DNA from: Rhodocyclales bacterium
GTDB lineage: Bacteria > Pseudomonadota > Gammaproteobacteria > Burkholderiales > Rhodocyclaceae
Direction of reading: 5' to 3'
Assembly (NCBI GenBank): GCA_026399475.1
Contig: JAPLQY010000022.1
Coordinates: 1 to 42,622 of the forward strand
Length of the DNA stretch: 42,622 bases
Shown here: positions 34,153 to 42,484 of the stretch, in pieces
How the letters are laid out: each line of letters begins with the position of its first letter
How positions within the stretch are numbered: position 1 is the stretch's first letter
Notes under the pieces: model-generated
Seen by the model: only the letters and a program-made list of their open reading frames with translations
Told to the model about the DNA's origin: nothing
Database searches by the model: none
Made by a program: the position numbers and the translations under genes

Positions 34153-34545
34153 CTACTTGGTTTTGCCGGTCGATGCCGGTGGTGCCTTGCCAGCCGGCGC
34201 GTCTGCAGCATCGGTAGTAGTGGTGTGGCCGGCGCCCTGCATCAGGTTCCACGGCCACAGTGCCGGGTTGGCGAAGGGATTTGCATTGGCGTCGGGGTTG
34301 CTCGCCGATTGGCTGATGGCCTGGAACGCCGACAGGGTCGCGCGCTGCATTTCCAGTCCCTGAATGGTCATTTGCAGCATCCCGAGGTTGGTCTTGAGCC
34401 AGCCCTCAACCGCCTTGAGATCGGCAATGCGCTTCTCCAGTTCGTTGGTGTCCAGCGTCGGTGTTACCAGACCGGGCAGAGGCATGCCGGTATTTCCCCA
34501 AAGGGATTTCAGGAATTCCATCGGATCAGACGGGGTTGTGCTCAT
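34153..34545 (-). CDS. phaM: PhaM-family polyhydroxyalkanoate granule regulatory protein
   Basis: A 130-residue protein. The N-terminal block DPMEFLKSLWGNTGMPLPGLVTPTLDTNELEKRIADLKAVEGWLKTNLGMLQMTIQGLEMQRATLSAFQAI is close to PhaM of Ralstonia eutropha as I remember it. PhaM activates the PHA synthase PhaC and tethers granules to the nucleoid for equal partition at division. The C-terminus is Ala/Pro/Thr-rich with only a few lysines (GKAPPASTGKTK), shorter than the lysine-rich DNA-binding tail of Ralstonia PhaM, so nucleoid binding may be weaker. AGGGAG precedes the ATG. It is divergent from the response regulator gene (96 bases). Confidence 0.85.
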   Translation of the reverse strand: MSTTPSDPMEFLKSLWGNTGMPLPGLVTPTLDTNELEKRIADLKAVEGWLKTNLGMLQMTIQGLEMQRATLSAFQAISQSASNPDANANPFANPALWPWNLMQGAGHTTTTDAADAPAGKAPPASTGKTK

Positions 34546-34641
34546 GGCGATTGCTCCCTGGATAATCTGATGATCTTACCGCAGTGCCGCCTTCCGCGCT
34601 AAACTGCCCGTTGTCATATCCGGAAGCGATCTGGGGGAGCG

Positions 34642-35283
34642 ATGCTCAAGCTATTGGTGGTGGAAGACCATGCTCTCGTGCGCGAGGGGTTGCTGGCGAC
34701 GCTGAAGAACCTGGGTGAAGATACCGAGACTTTCGGCGTTCCCGATGCCAACGAGGCCATCGGCGTGCTGGAGATCGAGGATATCGACATGATGATTCTC
34801 GACCTGATGCTGCCCGGGACCAAGGGCCAGACATTTCTGCCGCTGGTGCGGCGGCGTTTTCCAACTGTCCCGGTGGTTGTTTTGTCCGCACTGGACGATG
34901 CCGACACCGTTTCGCGTGTGATGAAGGCTGGCGCGTCAGGGTTTGTTTCGAAGTCGGGATCGAGTAGCGAGTTGCTGGAGGCATTGCGCGCGGTGTTGTC
35001 GGGCGAAATCTATCTGCCGCCCAAACTGCTGGAACTGACCAACCGCAGCGAAACAGCGAATGGCGAGGGGAAGTCGCTGGCGCAGCGCTTCGGTCTGACC
35101 AAGGCTCAGGCCAGAGTGCTGGACCTTCTCACCGAAGGGCGCAGCAACCGTCAGATTGCCGAGTTGCTCGGCCTGACCGAGGGCACGGTAAAAATCCACG
35201 TTTCCGCGATCATGAAGGCCATGGGTGTCAGCAACCGCTCGGAAGCTGCTCTGATGGCCAGTCGCAAGCGGCGCCAGTACTGA
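34642..35283 (+). CDS. NarL/LuxR-family response regulator
   Basis: A 213-residue response regulator. Receiver domain (1-120): acidic pocket Glu8-Asp9, phosphorylation site Asp54 (MMILDLMLPG), Ser82 and Lys104 (FVSKSG). C-terminal LuxR-type HTH (about 145-205): LTKAQARVLDLLTEGRSNRQIAELLGLTEGTVKIHVSAIMKAMGVSNRSEA. No partner histidine kinase is in the window, so it is an orphan here. GGGGGAG lies just before the ATG. Target genes are unknown; divergence from phaM makes a role in PHA control possible. Confidence 0.93.
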   Translation: MLKLLVVEDHALVREGLLATLKNLGEDTETFGVPDANEAIGVLEIEDIDMMILDLMLPGTKGQTFLPLVRRRFPTVPVVVLSALDDADTVSRVMKAGASGFVSKSGSSSELLEALRAVLSGEIYLPPKLLELTNRSETANGEGKSLAQRFGLTKAQARVLDLLTEGRSNRQIAELLGLTEGTVKIHVSAIMKAMGVSNRSEAALMASRKRRQY

Positions 35284-35305
35284 CTGACGGACAACAGGCA
35301 GGTTC

Positions 35306-35995
35306 TCAGGCCGCCATCGCCATCGCCGAGCCGTGGTCGGTCCCGGGTCTGGCGTCCTGATCTTCGCTGGCCGGATCATCCTTGTCTTCGAAGGATATCT
35401 GCAGGAGATCCAGCACCTGACGGGCGATGCCACGGCTGGCATTGACCAGCGGCGAGGGCAGGCTGGCGGGAATGGTTTTCTGCAGCAGGTGCTTGCTGGC
35501 GGAGAGCGTGGCCACCGGCGAAAGTATGCGGTCGGCGAAGCGGACAAGAAACTCGTCAACGGTTTTTTCTGCCGCCTCGCGTTGCCAGATGTTGGTGGGC
35601 CACTGCGACGGAACAGCATAGGCGCGCGGGAACATTTCCAGATCCCGGATTACGGTGCGGATGTCTTCATGCGAGTCGCGAAACGGCAATAGCACCAGAT
35701 CCGCCAGACCGTAAAGATTGCGGTCCATCTCGGTCCGGTTGCCACCGCCGTCGATTACGCCCATCCATGAGTCGAGCGAGCGGATCTTGCTGCTTACCTT
35801 GGTCAGCGCTTCGCGCGAACGGGCGTCTGCTACCAGGTAGCGGCGGCCGGCCGGGTCCAGCGGTTCGCGGCAAGTGTCGGTAAGTACGCAAACCGAGCGT
35901 TGTCCGAGCAGGCCCATGCCCTGGCACAGCATGTGCGAAATTGTGGTCTTGCCGGTACCGCCCTTGTTGCCGATAACGCAGATGATGTCTGCCAT
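35306..35995 (-). CDS. ParA/MinD-family P-loop ATPase
   Basis: A 229-residue ATPase with the deviant Walker A of the ParA/MinD family, N10KGGTGKTT18, followed by ISHMLCQGMGLLGQRSVCVLTDTCREPLDP, the switch-like WMGVIDGGGNRTEMDRNLYGLADLVLLPF and a C-terminus rich in acidic residues (SFEDKDDPASEDQDARP). ATG at 35995 has GAGGAG upstream; the frame open to 36043 is not needed. No ParB partner or centromere-like repeats were seen, so chromosome or plasmid partition is unlikely. Positioning of a cellular cargo is more likely; phaM two genes away suggests PHA granules, which is an inference. Confidence 0.85.
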   Translation of the reverse strand: MADIICVIGNKGGTGKTTISHMLCQGMGLLGQRSVCVLTDTCREPLDPAGRRYLVADARSREALTKVSSKIRSLDSWMGVIDGGGNRTEMDRNLYGLADLVLLPFRDSHEDIRTVIRDLEMFPRAYAVPSQWPTNIWQREAAEKTVDEFLVRFADRILSPVATLSASKHLLQKTIPASLPSPLVNASRGIARQVLDLLQISFEDKDDPASEDQDARPGTDHGSAMAMAA

Positions 35996-36046
35996 GTGTG
36001 ACTCCTCATCGATCCCGGCACCAAGCCTGAGTCTGTGTGACAAGGA

Positions 36047-36898
36047 TTATTGGGCATCGACAGCACCTTCGATGGCTGAAATTGCGAGGCAATCGCCGCG
36101 TTTATGTCCCGGTCCCGCAGGGCCGGGACGGTATGTGTCAGCCGGCCGGTAGCAGTAGAGGCGGCTGTGCCGGCCATCGGCCACCTCGACGATGCGTTCG
36201 GGCTGGATGTCAGGTACGGCGAAGCTGTTGCTGACCAGCAGCGCATCTGCCTTCATCTCTGGTTTGGCCTTGTTCCAGAGCCGTTGCATGGGGACGGGCG
36301 AGAGAAACGCATAGACCAGCGAGTAGTTGCTGAGCGGGTGAGCCCAGAAGTCGCCAAGCCGAATCTCGATGTTGGGCAGGCGATGACAGGAGAGCCAGGC
36401 CCAGGCCCAGGTCAGCGGTGCGTGTTCGAAACCGACAAAGCGGCAATCGGGTCGCGCTCGCGCCAGGCGACGGAGCAGGCTACCATCGCCGCAGCCGAGA
36501 TCGATCACGGCGATCGGAGCGTCGGGGAGCAATTCTGCCAGAGCCCCGCTGGTCAGGGCGTTGGTGAGGTAAAGCGGTACCCGGCTGCGGTCGGTGCGCC
36601 AGAATGTCAGCAGCAGCATCGCGAAGCCCGCCAGCCAGATCCAGGAGGGCAGGCCCATTCCCCGTGCGAGTACCGCCAGCGGCATGAATGCGAGATGAAT
36701 CGGCAGCCACCAGACGGGACCGCGCAGCAGATGACTGGCCAGCGCGGCAAACAGACCCTGAATCGCTGCTGTCGCCAGCGGCTGGACGATCAGGCTGGGA
36801 ACGAACAGCAGGATCAGCCCCGCTGCCAGCGCCGCACCGAGTAGTTGCGCTGCCAGCGCGTGCCGCAACGGTGACCCTGCTGACTGATCCTGTTTCAA
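36047..36898 (-). CDS. membrane-anchored class I SAM-dependent methyltransferase
   Basis: A 283-residue protein with a hydrophobic N-terminal half (about four helices, residues 12-100: AAQLLGAALAAGLILLFVPSLIV, WWLPIHLAFMPLAVLARGM, WIWLAGFAMLLLTFW) and a C-terminal Rossmann methyltransferase domain with motif I IAVIDLGCGDGSLLRRLA, acidic loop FVGFEHAPLTW and IRLGDFWAHPLSNYSLVYAFLSP. The start appears to be TTG at 36898, overlapping the IOR stop as TTGA; no ATG fits. Substrate unknown. Confidence 0.82.
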   Translation of the reverse strand: MKQDQSAGSPLRHALAAQLLGAALAAGLILLFVPSLIVQPLATAAIQGLFAALASHLLRGPVWWLPIHLAFMPLAVLARGMGLPSWIWLAGFAMLLLTFWRTDRSRVPLYLTNALTSGALAELLPDAPIAVIDLGCGDGSLLRRLARARPDCRFVGFEHAPLTWAWAWLSCHRLPNIEIRLGDFWAHPLSNYSLVYAFLSPVPMQRLWNKAKPEMKADALLVSNSFAVPDIQPERIVEVADGRHSRLYCYRPADTYRPGPAGPGHKRGDCLAISAIEGAVDAQ

Positions 36899-39800
36899 GC
36901 AAGCCCAAGCCGGGTCCGCAAGGCCGCGCGTTCGGGTACCGCGGCGTCCATGCTGCGCTGCTTTACATGGCCGAAGCCGCGAATCTTTTCTGGCAGTTTG
37001 GCGAGGGCAATCGAGTCGCTCAGCGTCGTTCGCTCCAGTTTCGGAAGCAGTGCGGCGAGGTCGGCTTCATAGTCGGCCAGCAATACGCGCTCCAATCGCC
37101 GCTCGTCGCTACGCCCGAAAACATCCCAGCGCGATCCGCGATAGCGTCGCGCCTTCGCCAGCCATTTGAATGCCGTCAGCATCCATGGACCGAAGGCCAT
37201 CTTTTTGATCCTTCCGGTCTTCGGATCGGGGCGGGCGAAGAGGGGGGGCGCAAGATGAAAACTCAGCGAGTAGTCGCCGTCAAAGCGTTCGCTGATTTTC
37301 TGCAGGAAGTCGGTTTCGGCGTATAGCCGCGCCACCTCGTATTCGTCCTTGATCGCCATCAGCTTGAACAGGTTGTGGGCCGCGGCCTCCGTCAGTTGCG
37401 ATGAATTGATGGCCGTTTCTGCTGTGCGAACTTGCTCTATCTGTACCCGGTAGCGGGTGGCGTAGGCGGCATCCTGATACTCGGTGAGAAAGCTCACGCG
37501 CCTCGCAATCACTTCATCAAGAGTGGGCGCTGGCTCGCTCTGCATACCTGGGATTCCGCTTCGCGGGCAGGTAACGGCGACTTGCGGCCGGGCATAGGCC
37601 GCAACTGCAGCCGGATCGTGCGCGGCACGGCGGCCCCAGAGGAAGGCGGCGCGACTGATCAGTATGGCTGTGCCGTTGAGTTCGATGGCGCGATCGATGG
37701 CCTCCCATGACACCGGCACCATTCCCTGCTGCCATGCGTAGCCGAGCAGGAACAGGTTGCTGGCGATCGAATCTCCCAGCAGCCGCAGGGCGAGATCGGA
37801 GGCGTCGACAAAATGTGCCGCCCCGGCGCCGACGGTTTCGCCGACCACCGCCTGCATGCGCGCCAGCGGAAACTGCCAGTCCGGATTGCGGGTGAAATCA
37901 GCAGTCGGCGTTTCCGCGCAATTCACCACCACCCGCGTGCGGCCGCTGCGCATGCGGCTAAGGGCGTCGGGTGATGCAGTGACGATGACATCGCCGCCGA
38001 TCACGGCGTGCGCGTCACCGGTGGCGACGCGCACGGCATGGATCGCCTCCGGATCGTCGCAGATGCGCACATGGGAAAACACCGCGCCGCCTTTTTGCGC
38101 CAGGCCGGTCATATCGAGCACCGTGACGCCCTTGCCATCGATGTGCGCGGCCATGCCGATCAGGGCGCCGATGGTGACTACGCCGGTGCCACCGACGCCC
38201 GTGATCAGGATGCCGTAGGGCTTGGTGGTTGATGCAAGAGCCGGCGCTGGCGGCTCGCCGAATGAATCGCCCGCTTGGTTTGAACCGGCCAGACCGCGGC
38301 CCTTCTTGACGCCGCCGCCCAGCACCGAAACGAAGCTCGGACAAAAGCCCTTCTCGCAGGAGTAGTCCTTGTTGCACGCCGACTGGTCGATGGCCCGCTT
38401 GCGGCCGAATTCGGTTTCCACCGGCACCACCGCGAGGCAGTTCGACTGCACCCCGCAATCGCCACAGCCTTCGCACACGGCCTCGTTGATGAACAGCCGG
38501 CGCGGCGGATCGATCATCTTGCCGCGCTTCCTGCGGCGGCGTTTTTCGGCGGCGCAGGTCTGGTCGTAGATGATCGCCGAAACGCCCGGGCATTCGCGCA
38601 TCTCGCGCTGGATCGCATCGAGGTCGTCGCGATGCCTGATCGGCACGCCGTGCGGCAGGTCGGGATGACCGTAGGCGCGAGGCGTGCCATCGGTGACGAC
38701 GACAACATGATGCACGCCTTCGGCATGCAACTGATGGGCGATCTGCGGCACCGTCAGGTTGCCGTCCACCGGCTGGCCGCCGGTCATGGCGACAGCATCG
38801 TTGTACAGAATCTTGTACGTGACTCCCTTTCCTTCGTTCTTCGAGCGCAGCGAGCCGTCGTCACCCCCGCCCGCGGGGATGGGGATGGGGGGAGAGCCGT
38901 TGAATGCCGCCACGGCGGCTCGCACCGCGAGTACGCCGGAATGGAAGTAGGTACCGTCGCCGAGATTGACGAAGACATGGCGCTGCTCGGTGAAGGGGGC
39001 CTGTCCCATCCAGGCCGCGCCTTCCCCTCCCATGTGCGAATAGGTCGCCGTGGCGCGGTTCATCCACAACACCATGAAATGGCAGCCAATGCCGGCCAGC
39101 GCGCGCGAGCCTTCCGGGACGCAGGTCGATGTGTTGTGCGGGCAGCCAGGGCAGAAGTAGGGTGTCCGCGCGATCTGGATCACCGGTGCGGCGGCGCGCT
39201 CTTTCGCTTCGATCACCGCGAGGCGCTCGCGAATGCGCGGCGAGGTGAAGTGACGGCCGATGCGGTCGGCGATGACGCGCGCAATCTGTGCCGGTGACAG
39301 TTCGCCAGAGGCGGGCAGCAACCAGCGCCCGTTGGGCAGTTCCCATTCGCCCTTTTCGTCGAACTTGCCGATCACGCGCGGGCGCACGTCTTCGCGCCAG
39401 TTGTACAGTTGCTCCTTGAGCTGGTATTCGATAAGTTGGCGCTTTTCTTCCACCACCAGGATTTCTTCCAGGCCCTCGGCAAAGCGCCGTACGCCATCCG
39501 ACTCGAGCGGCCAGACCATGCCGACCTTGTAGAGGCGGATGCCGAGTTCCGCGGCCAGTGCGTCGTCGATGCCGAGGTCATCGAAGGCCTGACGCACGTC
39601 GAGGTAGGATTTGCCGGTGGTGATGATGCCCAGCCGCGGGATGGGCGCGTCAATGACCACCTGATTGAGCCGATTGGCGCGGCAATAGGCCAGCGCGGCA
39701 TACAGCTTGTGGTCAAGCAGGCGGGCCTCCTGCAGCAGGCGGTCGTCGGGCCAGCGGATGTTGAGGCCGTCGGTCGGCAGGGCGTAATCGGTCGGAAGCA

Positions 39801-40470
39801 CTATGCGCACGCGGTCCGGCGAAATGTCCACCGAGGCAGAGGATTCGACGGTATCGGCGACCGCCTTGAAGCCGACCCAGCAGCCCGAATAGCGGCTCAT
39901 TGCCCAGCCGTGCAGGCCGAGGTCGAGATAATCCTGCACGCCTGCGGGCACCAGCACCGGCATCATCGCGGCCTTCAGCGCGTGCTCCGACTGGTGGGCG
40001 ACGGTGGACGAACGCGCGGCGTGGTCGTCGCCGGCGACCACCAACACGCCGCCATGCTTCGCGGTTCCGGCAGAGTTTGCATGCTTGAATACGTCGCCGC
40101 AGCGGTCCACGCCCGGCCCCTTGCCGTACCACATGCCGAACACGCCGTCATGCCTGGCGCCAGGCGAAAGATTGACCTGCTGTGTGCCCCATATCGCGGT
40201 CGCTGCGAGGTCTTCATTGACGCCGGGCTGGAACACGACGTGGTTTTGCGCCAGATGCTGTTTGGCCTTCCACAAGGCCTGGTCCAGTCCGCCCAGCGGC
40301 GAGCCGCGATAGCCGGAGACGTAGCCGGCGGTGTTCAGACCGGCCAGCGCGTCGCGCTGGTGCTGCAACAGCAGCAGGCGCACCAGAGCCTGGGTGCCGG
40401 TAAGAAACACCCGGCCCTGGTTGAGGGCGTACTTGTCCTCGAGCGTGATGCTGGGAAGTGGCGCGTTCAT
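36895..40470 (-). CDS. fused indolepyruvate/2-oxoacid:ferredoxin oxidoreductase (IOR)
   Basis: This 1191-residue enzyme oxidatively decarboxylates aryl-pyruvates to aryl-acetyl-CoA, passing electrons to an iron-sulfur acceptor. Order: a pyrimidine-binding TPP domain (TAGYVSGYRGSPLGGLDQALW), a domain with FCPGCPHNTSTCVPEG and the TPP-phosphate motif GIGCHFMVLWMN...NLGDGTYFHSG, a ferredoxin-like cysteine cluster (EAVCEGCGDCGVQSNC ... CNKDYSCEKGFC), a gamma-type domain (ILITGVGGTGVVTIGALIGMAAHIDGKGVTVLDMTGLAQKGGAVFSHVR), and a C-terminal domain ending KRTRLGLA-like. The cluster is intact. Residues 966-978 (VTCPRSGIPGMQS) come from the repeat at 37536-37581, inserted before the conserved LDEVIARRVSFLTEYQDAAYATRYR. 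ATG at 40470 overlaps the dehydrogenase stop as ATGA. Phenylpyruvate or indolepyruvate is the likely substrate. Confidence 0.93.
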   Translation of the reverse strand: MNAPLPSITLEDKYALNQGRVFLTGTQALVRLLLLQHQRDALAGLNTAGYVSGYRGSPLGGLDQALWKAKQHLAQNHVVFQPGVNEDLAATAIWGTQQVNLSPGARHDGVFGMWYGKGPGVDRCGDVFKHANSAGTAKHGGVLVVAGDDHAARSSTVAHQSEHALKAAMMPVLVPAGVQDYLDLGLHGWAMSRYSGCWVGFKAVADTVESSASVDISPDRVRIVLPTDYALPTDGLNIRWPDDRLLQEARLLDHKLYAALAYCRANRLNQVVIDAPIPRLGIITTGKSYLDVRQAFDDLGIDDALAAELGIRLYKVGMVWPLESDGVRRFAEGLEEILVVEEKRQLIEYQLKEQLYNWREDVRPRVIGKFDEKGEWELPNGRWLLPASGELSPAQIARVIADRIGRHFTSPRIRERLAVIEAKERAAAPVIQIARTPYFCPGCPHNTSTCVPEGSRALAGIGCHFMVLWMNRATATYSHMGGEGAAWMGQAPFTEQRHVFVNLGDGTYFHSGVLAVRAAVAAFNGSPPIPIPAGGGDDGSLRSKNEGKGVTYKILYNDAVAMTGGQPVDGNLTVPQIAHQLHAEGVHHVVVVTDGTPRAYGHPDLPHGVPIRHRDDLDAIQREMRECPGVSAIIYDQTCAAEKRRRRKRGKMIDPPRRLFINEAVCEGCGDCGVQSNCLAVVPVETEFGRKRAIDQSACNKDYSCEKGFCPSFVSVLGGGVKKGRGLAGSNQAGDSFGEPPAPALASTTKPYGILITGVGGTGVVTIGALIGMAAHIDGKGVTVLDMTGLAQKGGAVFSHVRICDDPEAIHAVRVATGDAHAVIGGDVIVTASPDALSRMRSGRTRVVVNCAETPTADFTRNPDWQFPLARMQAVVGETVGAGAAHFVDASDLALRLLGDSIASNLFLLGYAWQQGMVPVSWEAIDRAIELNGTAILISRAAFLWGRRAAHDPAAVAAYARPQVAVTCPRSGIPGMQSEPAPTLDEVIARRVSFLTEYQDAAYATRYRVQIEQVRTAETAINSSQLTEAAAHNLFKLMAIKDEYEVARLYAETDFLQKISERFDGDYSLSFHLAPPLFARPDPKTGRIKKMAFGPWMLTAFKWLAKARRYRGSRWDVFGRSDERRLERVLLADYEADLAALLPKLERTTLSDSIALAKLPEKIRGFGHVKQRSMDAAVPERAALRTRLGLA
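37536..37581. repeat. palindromic element, copy 2, in frame inside the IOR gene
   Basis: The second copy of the element at 33847-33895, same orientation on the plus strand. Outer arms TACCTG (37545-37550) and CAGGTA (37568-37573) enclose inner arms CCGC/GCGG with loop TTC. Compared with copy 1 one inner pair changes from G-U to G-C, keeping the fold. The IOR gene reads the opposite strand, without a stop. Confidence 0.8.
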
Positions 40471-41867
40471 GGCTGCGGCAGGATCTTGCCGGGATTGAGG
40501 ATGTTGTCCGGATCGAGTGCGCGCTTCAGCGCCCGCATCACGTCAATGGCCACATCGCCATGCTCCAGCGCCATGTAGGCTTGCTTGCCAATGCCGACGC
40601 CGTGCTCGCCGGTACAGGTGCCGTCCATGCGGATCGCGCGTTGCGCCAGGCGCGAGGCGAAGCCCTTGGCACGGGCGAGTTCCTCGTCGTCGTCGGGATC
40701 GACCAGCAGCACCATATGGAAATTGCCGTCGCCGACATGGCCCACCAGCGGCGCGGTAAGGCCGCTCGCCTTCAGATCCAGATAGGTCTCGTCAATGCAA
40801 TCGGCCAACAGCGAGATCGGCACGCACACATCGGTCGTAAGTGCCCGGCAGCCGGGCTTGAGACCTATGCCGGCATAATAGGCGTCGTGTCGCGCCTGCC
40901 ACAGTCGACTGCGATCCTCGGGGCGGGTGGCCCATTCGAAATCCTGCCCGCCGTGTTCCGAGGCAATCTCCTGCACCGTTTCAGCCTGCTCCTTGACGCC
41001 CGTGGGCGAGCCGTGAAACTCGAAAAACAAGGTCGGTTCTTCGCGCAGCGTGGTCTTGCTGTAGAGGTTGATGGCGGTAATGGCCAGCGCGTCCAGCAGT
41101 TCGATGCGCGCTACCGGCACGCCGAGCTGGATGGTCTGAATCACTGTCTTGACCGCGGCCGCCAGGCTTGGAAATGCGCAAACGGCGCTGGAGATGGCCT
41201 CCGGCACCGGATACAGCCGCACCGTGAGTTCGGTGATGATGCCGAGCGTGCCTTCGGAGCCAACCATCAGGCGCGTCAGGTCGTAACCCGCAGAAGACTT
41301 GCGGGCGCGACCGCCGGTCTTGAGGATGCGGCCATCGGGCAGCACGACTGTCATGCCGAGCACGTTTTCGCGCATGGTGCCGTAGCGCACGGCGTTGGTG
41401 CCCGAGGCGCGCGTCGCGGCCATGCCGCCCAGGCTGGCATCGGCCCCCGGATCGATCGGGAAGAACAGCCCGGTGCCGTTCAGGGCGGCGTTGAGGGCCT
41501 TGCGCGTGACGCCGCATTGCACCGTCGCATCGAGATCTTCCTGGCGCACGGCGATGACCTCGTTCAGCGCCGACAGATCGATGCAGACGCCGCCCTGGAC
41601 CGCCAGCAGGTGGCCTTCCAGAGAAGTGCCGGTGCCAAAGGCGATGACCGGGGTGCGATAGCGGTGACACAGCCCGACGATTTCCGCAACTTCCGCAGTG
41701 GATTCGGCGAATACCACCGCATCCGGTGGCATCGGTGTGTGTGTCGATTCGTCCTTGCCGTGATGCAGGCGGACCGTGGCGGCGACCGAGAAACGCGAGC
41801 CAAAGCGCGAGGCGAGAGCGCCGGCCAACTCCTGGGACAGCGGCAGGCGGTCAGCTGGGGCATTCAT
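40467..41867 (-). CDS. FAD-linked D-2-hydroxyacid dehydrogenase (D-lactate dehydrogenase / GlcD-like)
   Basis: A 466-residue flavoenzyme with a PCMH-type FAD domain (about 40-215: VVFAESTAEVAEIVGLCHRYRTPVIAFGTGTSLEGHLLAVQGGVCIDLS, FFPIDPGADASLGGMAATRASGTNAVRYGTMRENVLG, GYDLTRLMVGSEGTLGIITE) and the FAD-oxidase C-terminal domain with GHVGDGNFHMVLL and DGTCTGEHGVGIGKQAYM. It oxidises D-lactate or a similar 2-hydroxyacid to the 2-oxoacid with electrons going to quinone or cytochrome. Coupling by ATGA overlap to IOR suggests the hydroxyacid (for example phenyllactate or indolelactate) feeds the aryl-pyruvate substrate; this is inference. GGAGA precedes the ATG at 41867. Confidence 0.9.
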   Translation of the reverse strand: MNAPADRLPLSQELAGALASRFGSRFSVAATVRLHHGKDESTHTPMPPDAVVFAESTAEVAEIVGLCHRYRTPVIAFGTGTSLEGHLLAVQGGVCIDLSALNEVIAVRQEDLDATVQCGVTRKALNAALNGTGLFFPIDPGADASLGGMAATRASGTNAVRYGTMRENVLGMTVVLPDGRILKTGGRARKSSAGYDLTRLMVGSEGTLGIITELTVRLYPVPEAISSAVCAFPSLAAAVKTVIQTIQLGVPVARIELLDALAITAINLYSKTTLREEPTLFFEFHGSPTGVKEQAETVQEIASEHGGQDFEWATRPEDRSRLWQARHDAYYAGIGLKPGCRALTTDVCVPISLLADCIDETYLDLKASGLTAPLVGHVGDGNFHMVLLVDPDDDEELARAKGFASRLAQRAIRMDGTCTGEHGVGIGKQAYMALEHGDVAIDVMRALKRALDPDNILNPGKILPQP

Positions 41868-42100
41868 GGCGATCTCCGGCTTTGGGGACGATCGCGAGAT
41901 TCTACGCTGCGTCAAGGCCGGTTTAGTTACGGCCGCTGCGCTAAACCCGGTTTATGTCCCCGCTTCTGGCAAGGGCGTAAACCGGGGTTAGCCTCCACTG
42001 AGCCCTCTTTTTAATCGACGTCAGCAGTTAATTCATGCGCCCAAACGTCATTCACCTGCAACTGTCGGGACGGGCCGAGCCCCAATGGTTGACTTAACCG
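41868..42100. other. intergenic region with three pairing CCGGTTTA-type arms
   Basis: Upstream of the dehydrogenase (minus strand) and of the tRNA operon (plus strand) no gene is seen. GCTAAACCCGGTTTA (41940-41954) pairs with 41978-41992 at 14 of 15 positions across a 23-base loop. A third arm, CCGGTTTAG (41918-41926), could pair with CTAAACCCGG (41941-41950) instead, so two mutually exclusive hairpins are possible. Confidence 0.55.
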
Positions 42101-42136
42101 TTGACGGTGCTGCCGAATTTGGAGATAATCACGGGT
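42101..42136 (+). promoter_or_regulatory. strong sigma70 promoter of the tRNA-tuf operon
   Basis: TTGACG (42101-42106), exactly 17 bases, GATAAT (42124-42129), giving a start near 42136, seven bases before tRNA-Tyr. The bases after the -10 (CACGGG) are GC-rich like the discriminators of stringently controlled stable-RNA promoters. Confidence 0.75.
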
Positions 42137-42142
42137 TCAGCT

Positions 42143-42227
<85 letters not shown>

Positions 42228-42282
42228 GCAGGTTGCAGCAACAGGTTTTACAAGGCGGTTAGCGGACAGACAAGTAGGGCGG

Positions 42283-42356
<74 letters not shown>

Positions 42357-42378
42357 GGTTGTGTTGTAAAGGGTTTCA

Positions 42379-42453
<75 letters not shown>

Positions 42454-42484
42454 TTTCTAGTGCATTTTTGTTGGGGTAATTGAC

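Noticed and set aside
35306..35995. Chromosome-partition ParA
   Set aside because: There is no ParB gene and no parS-like repeats beside it, and the sequence departs from canonical ParA after the Walker motif.
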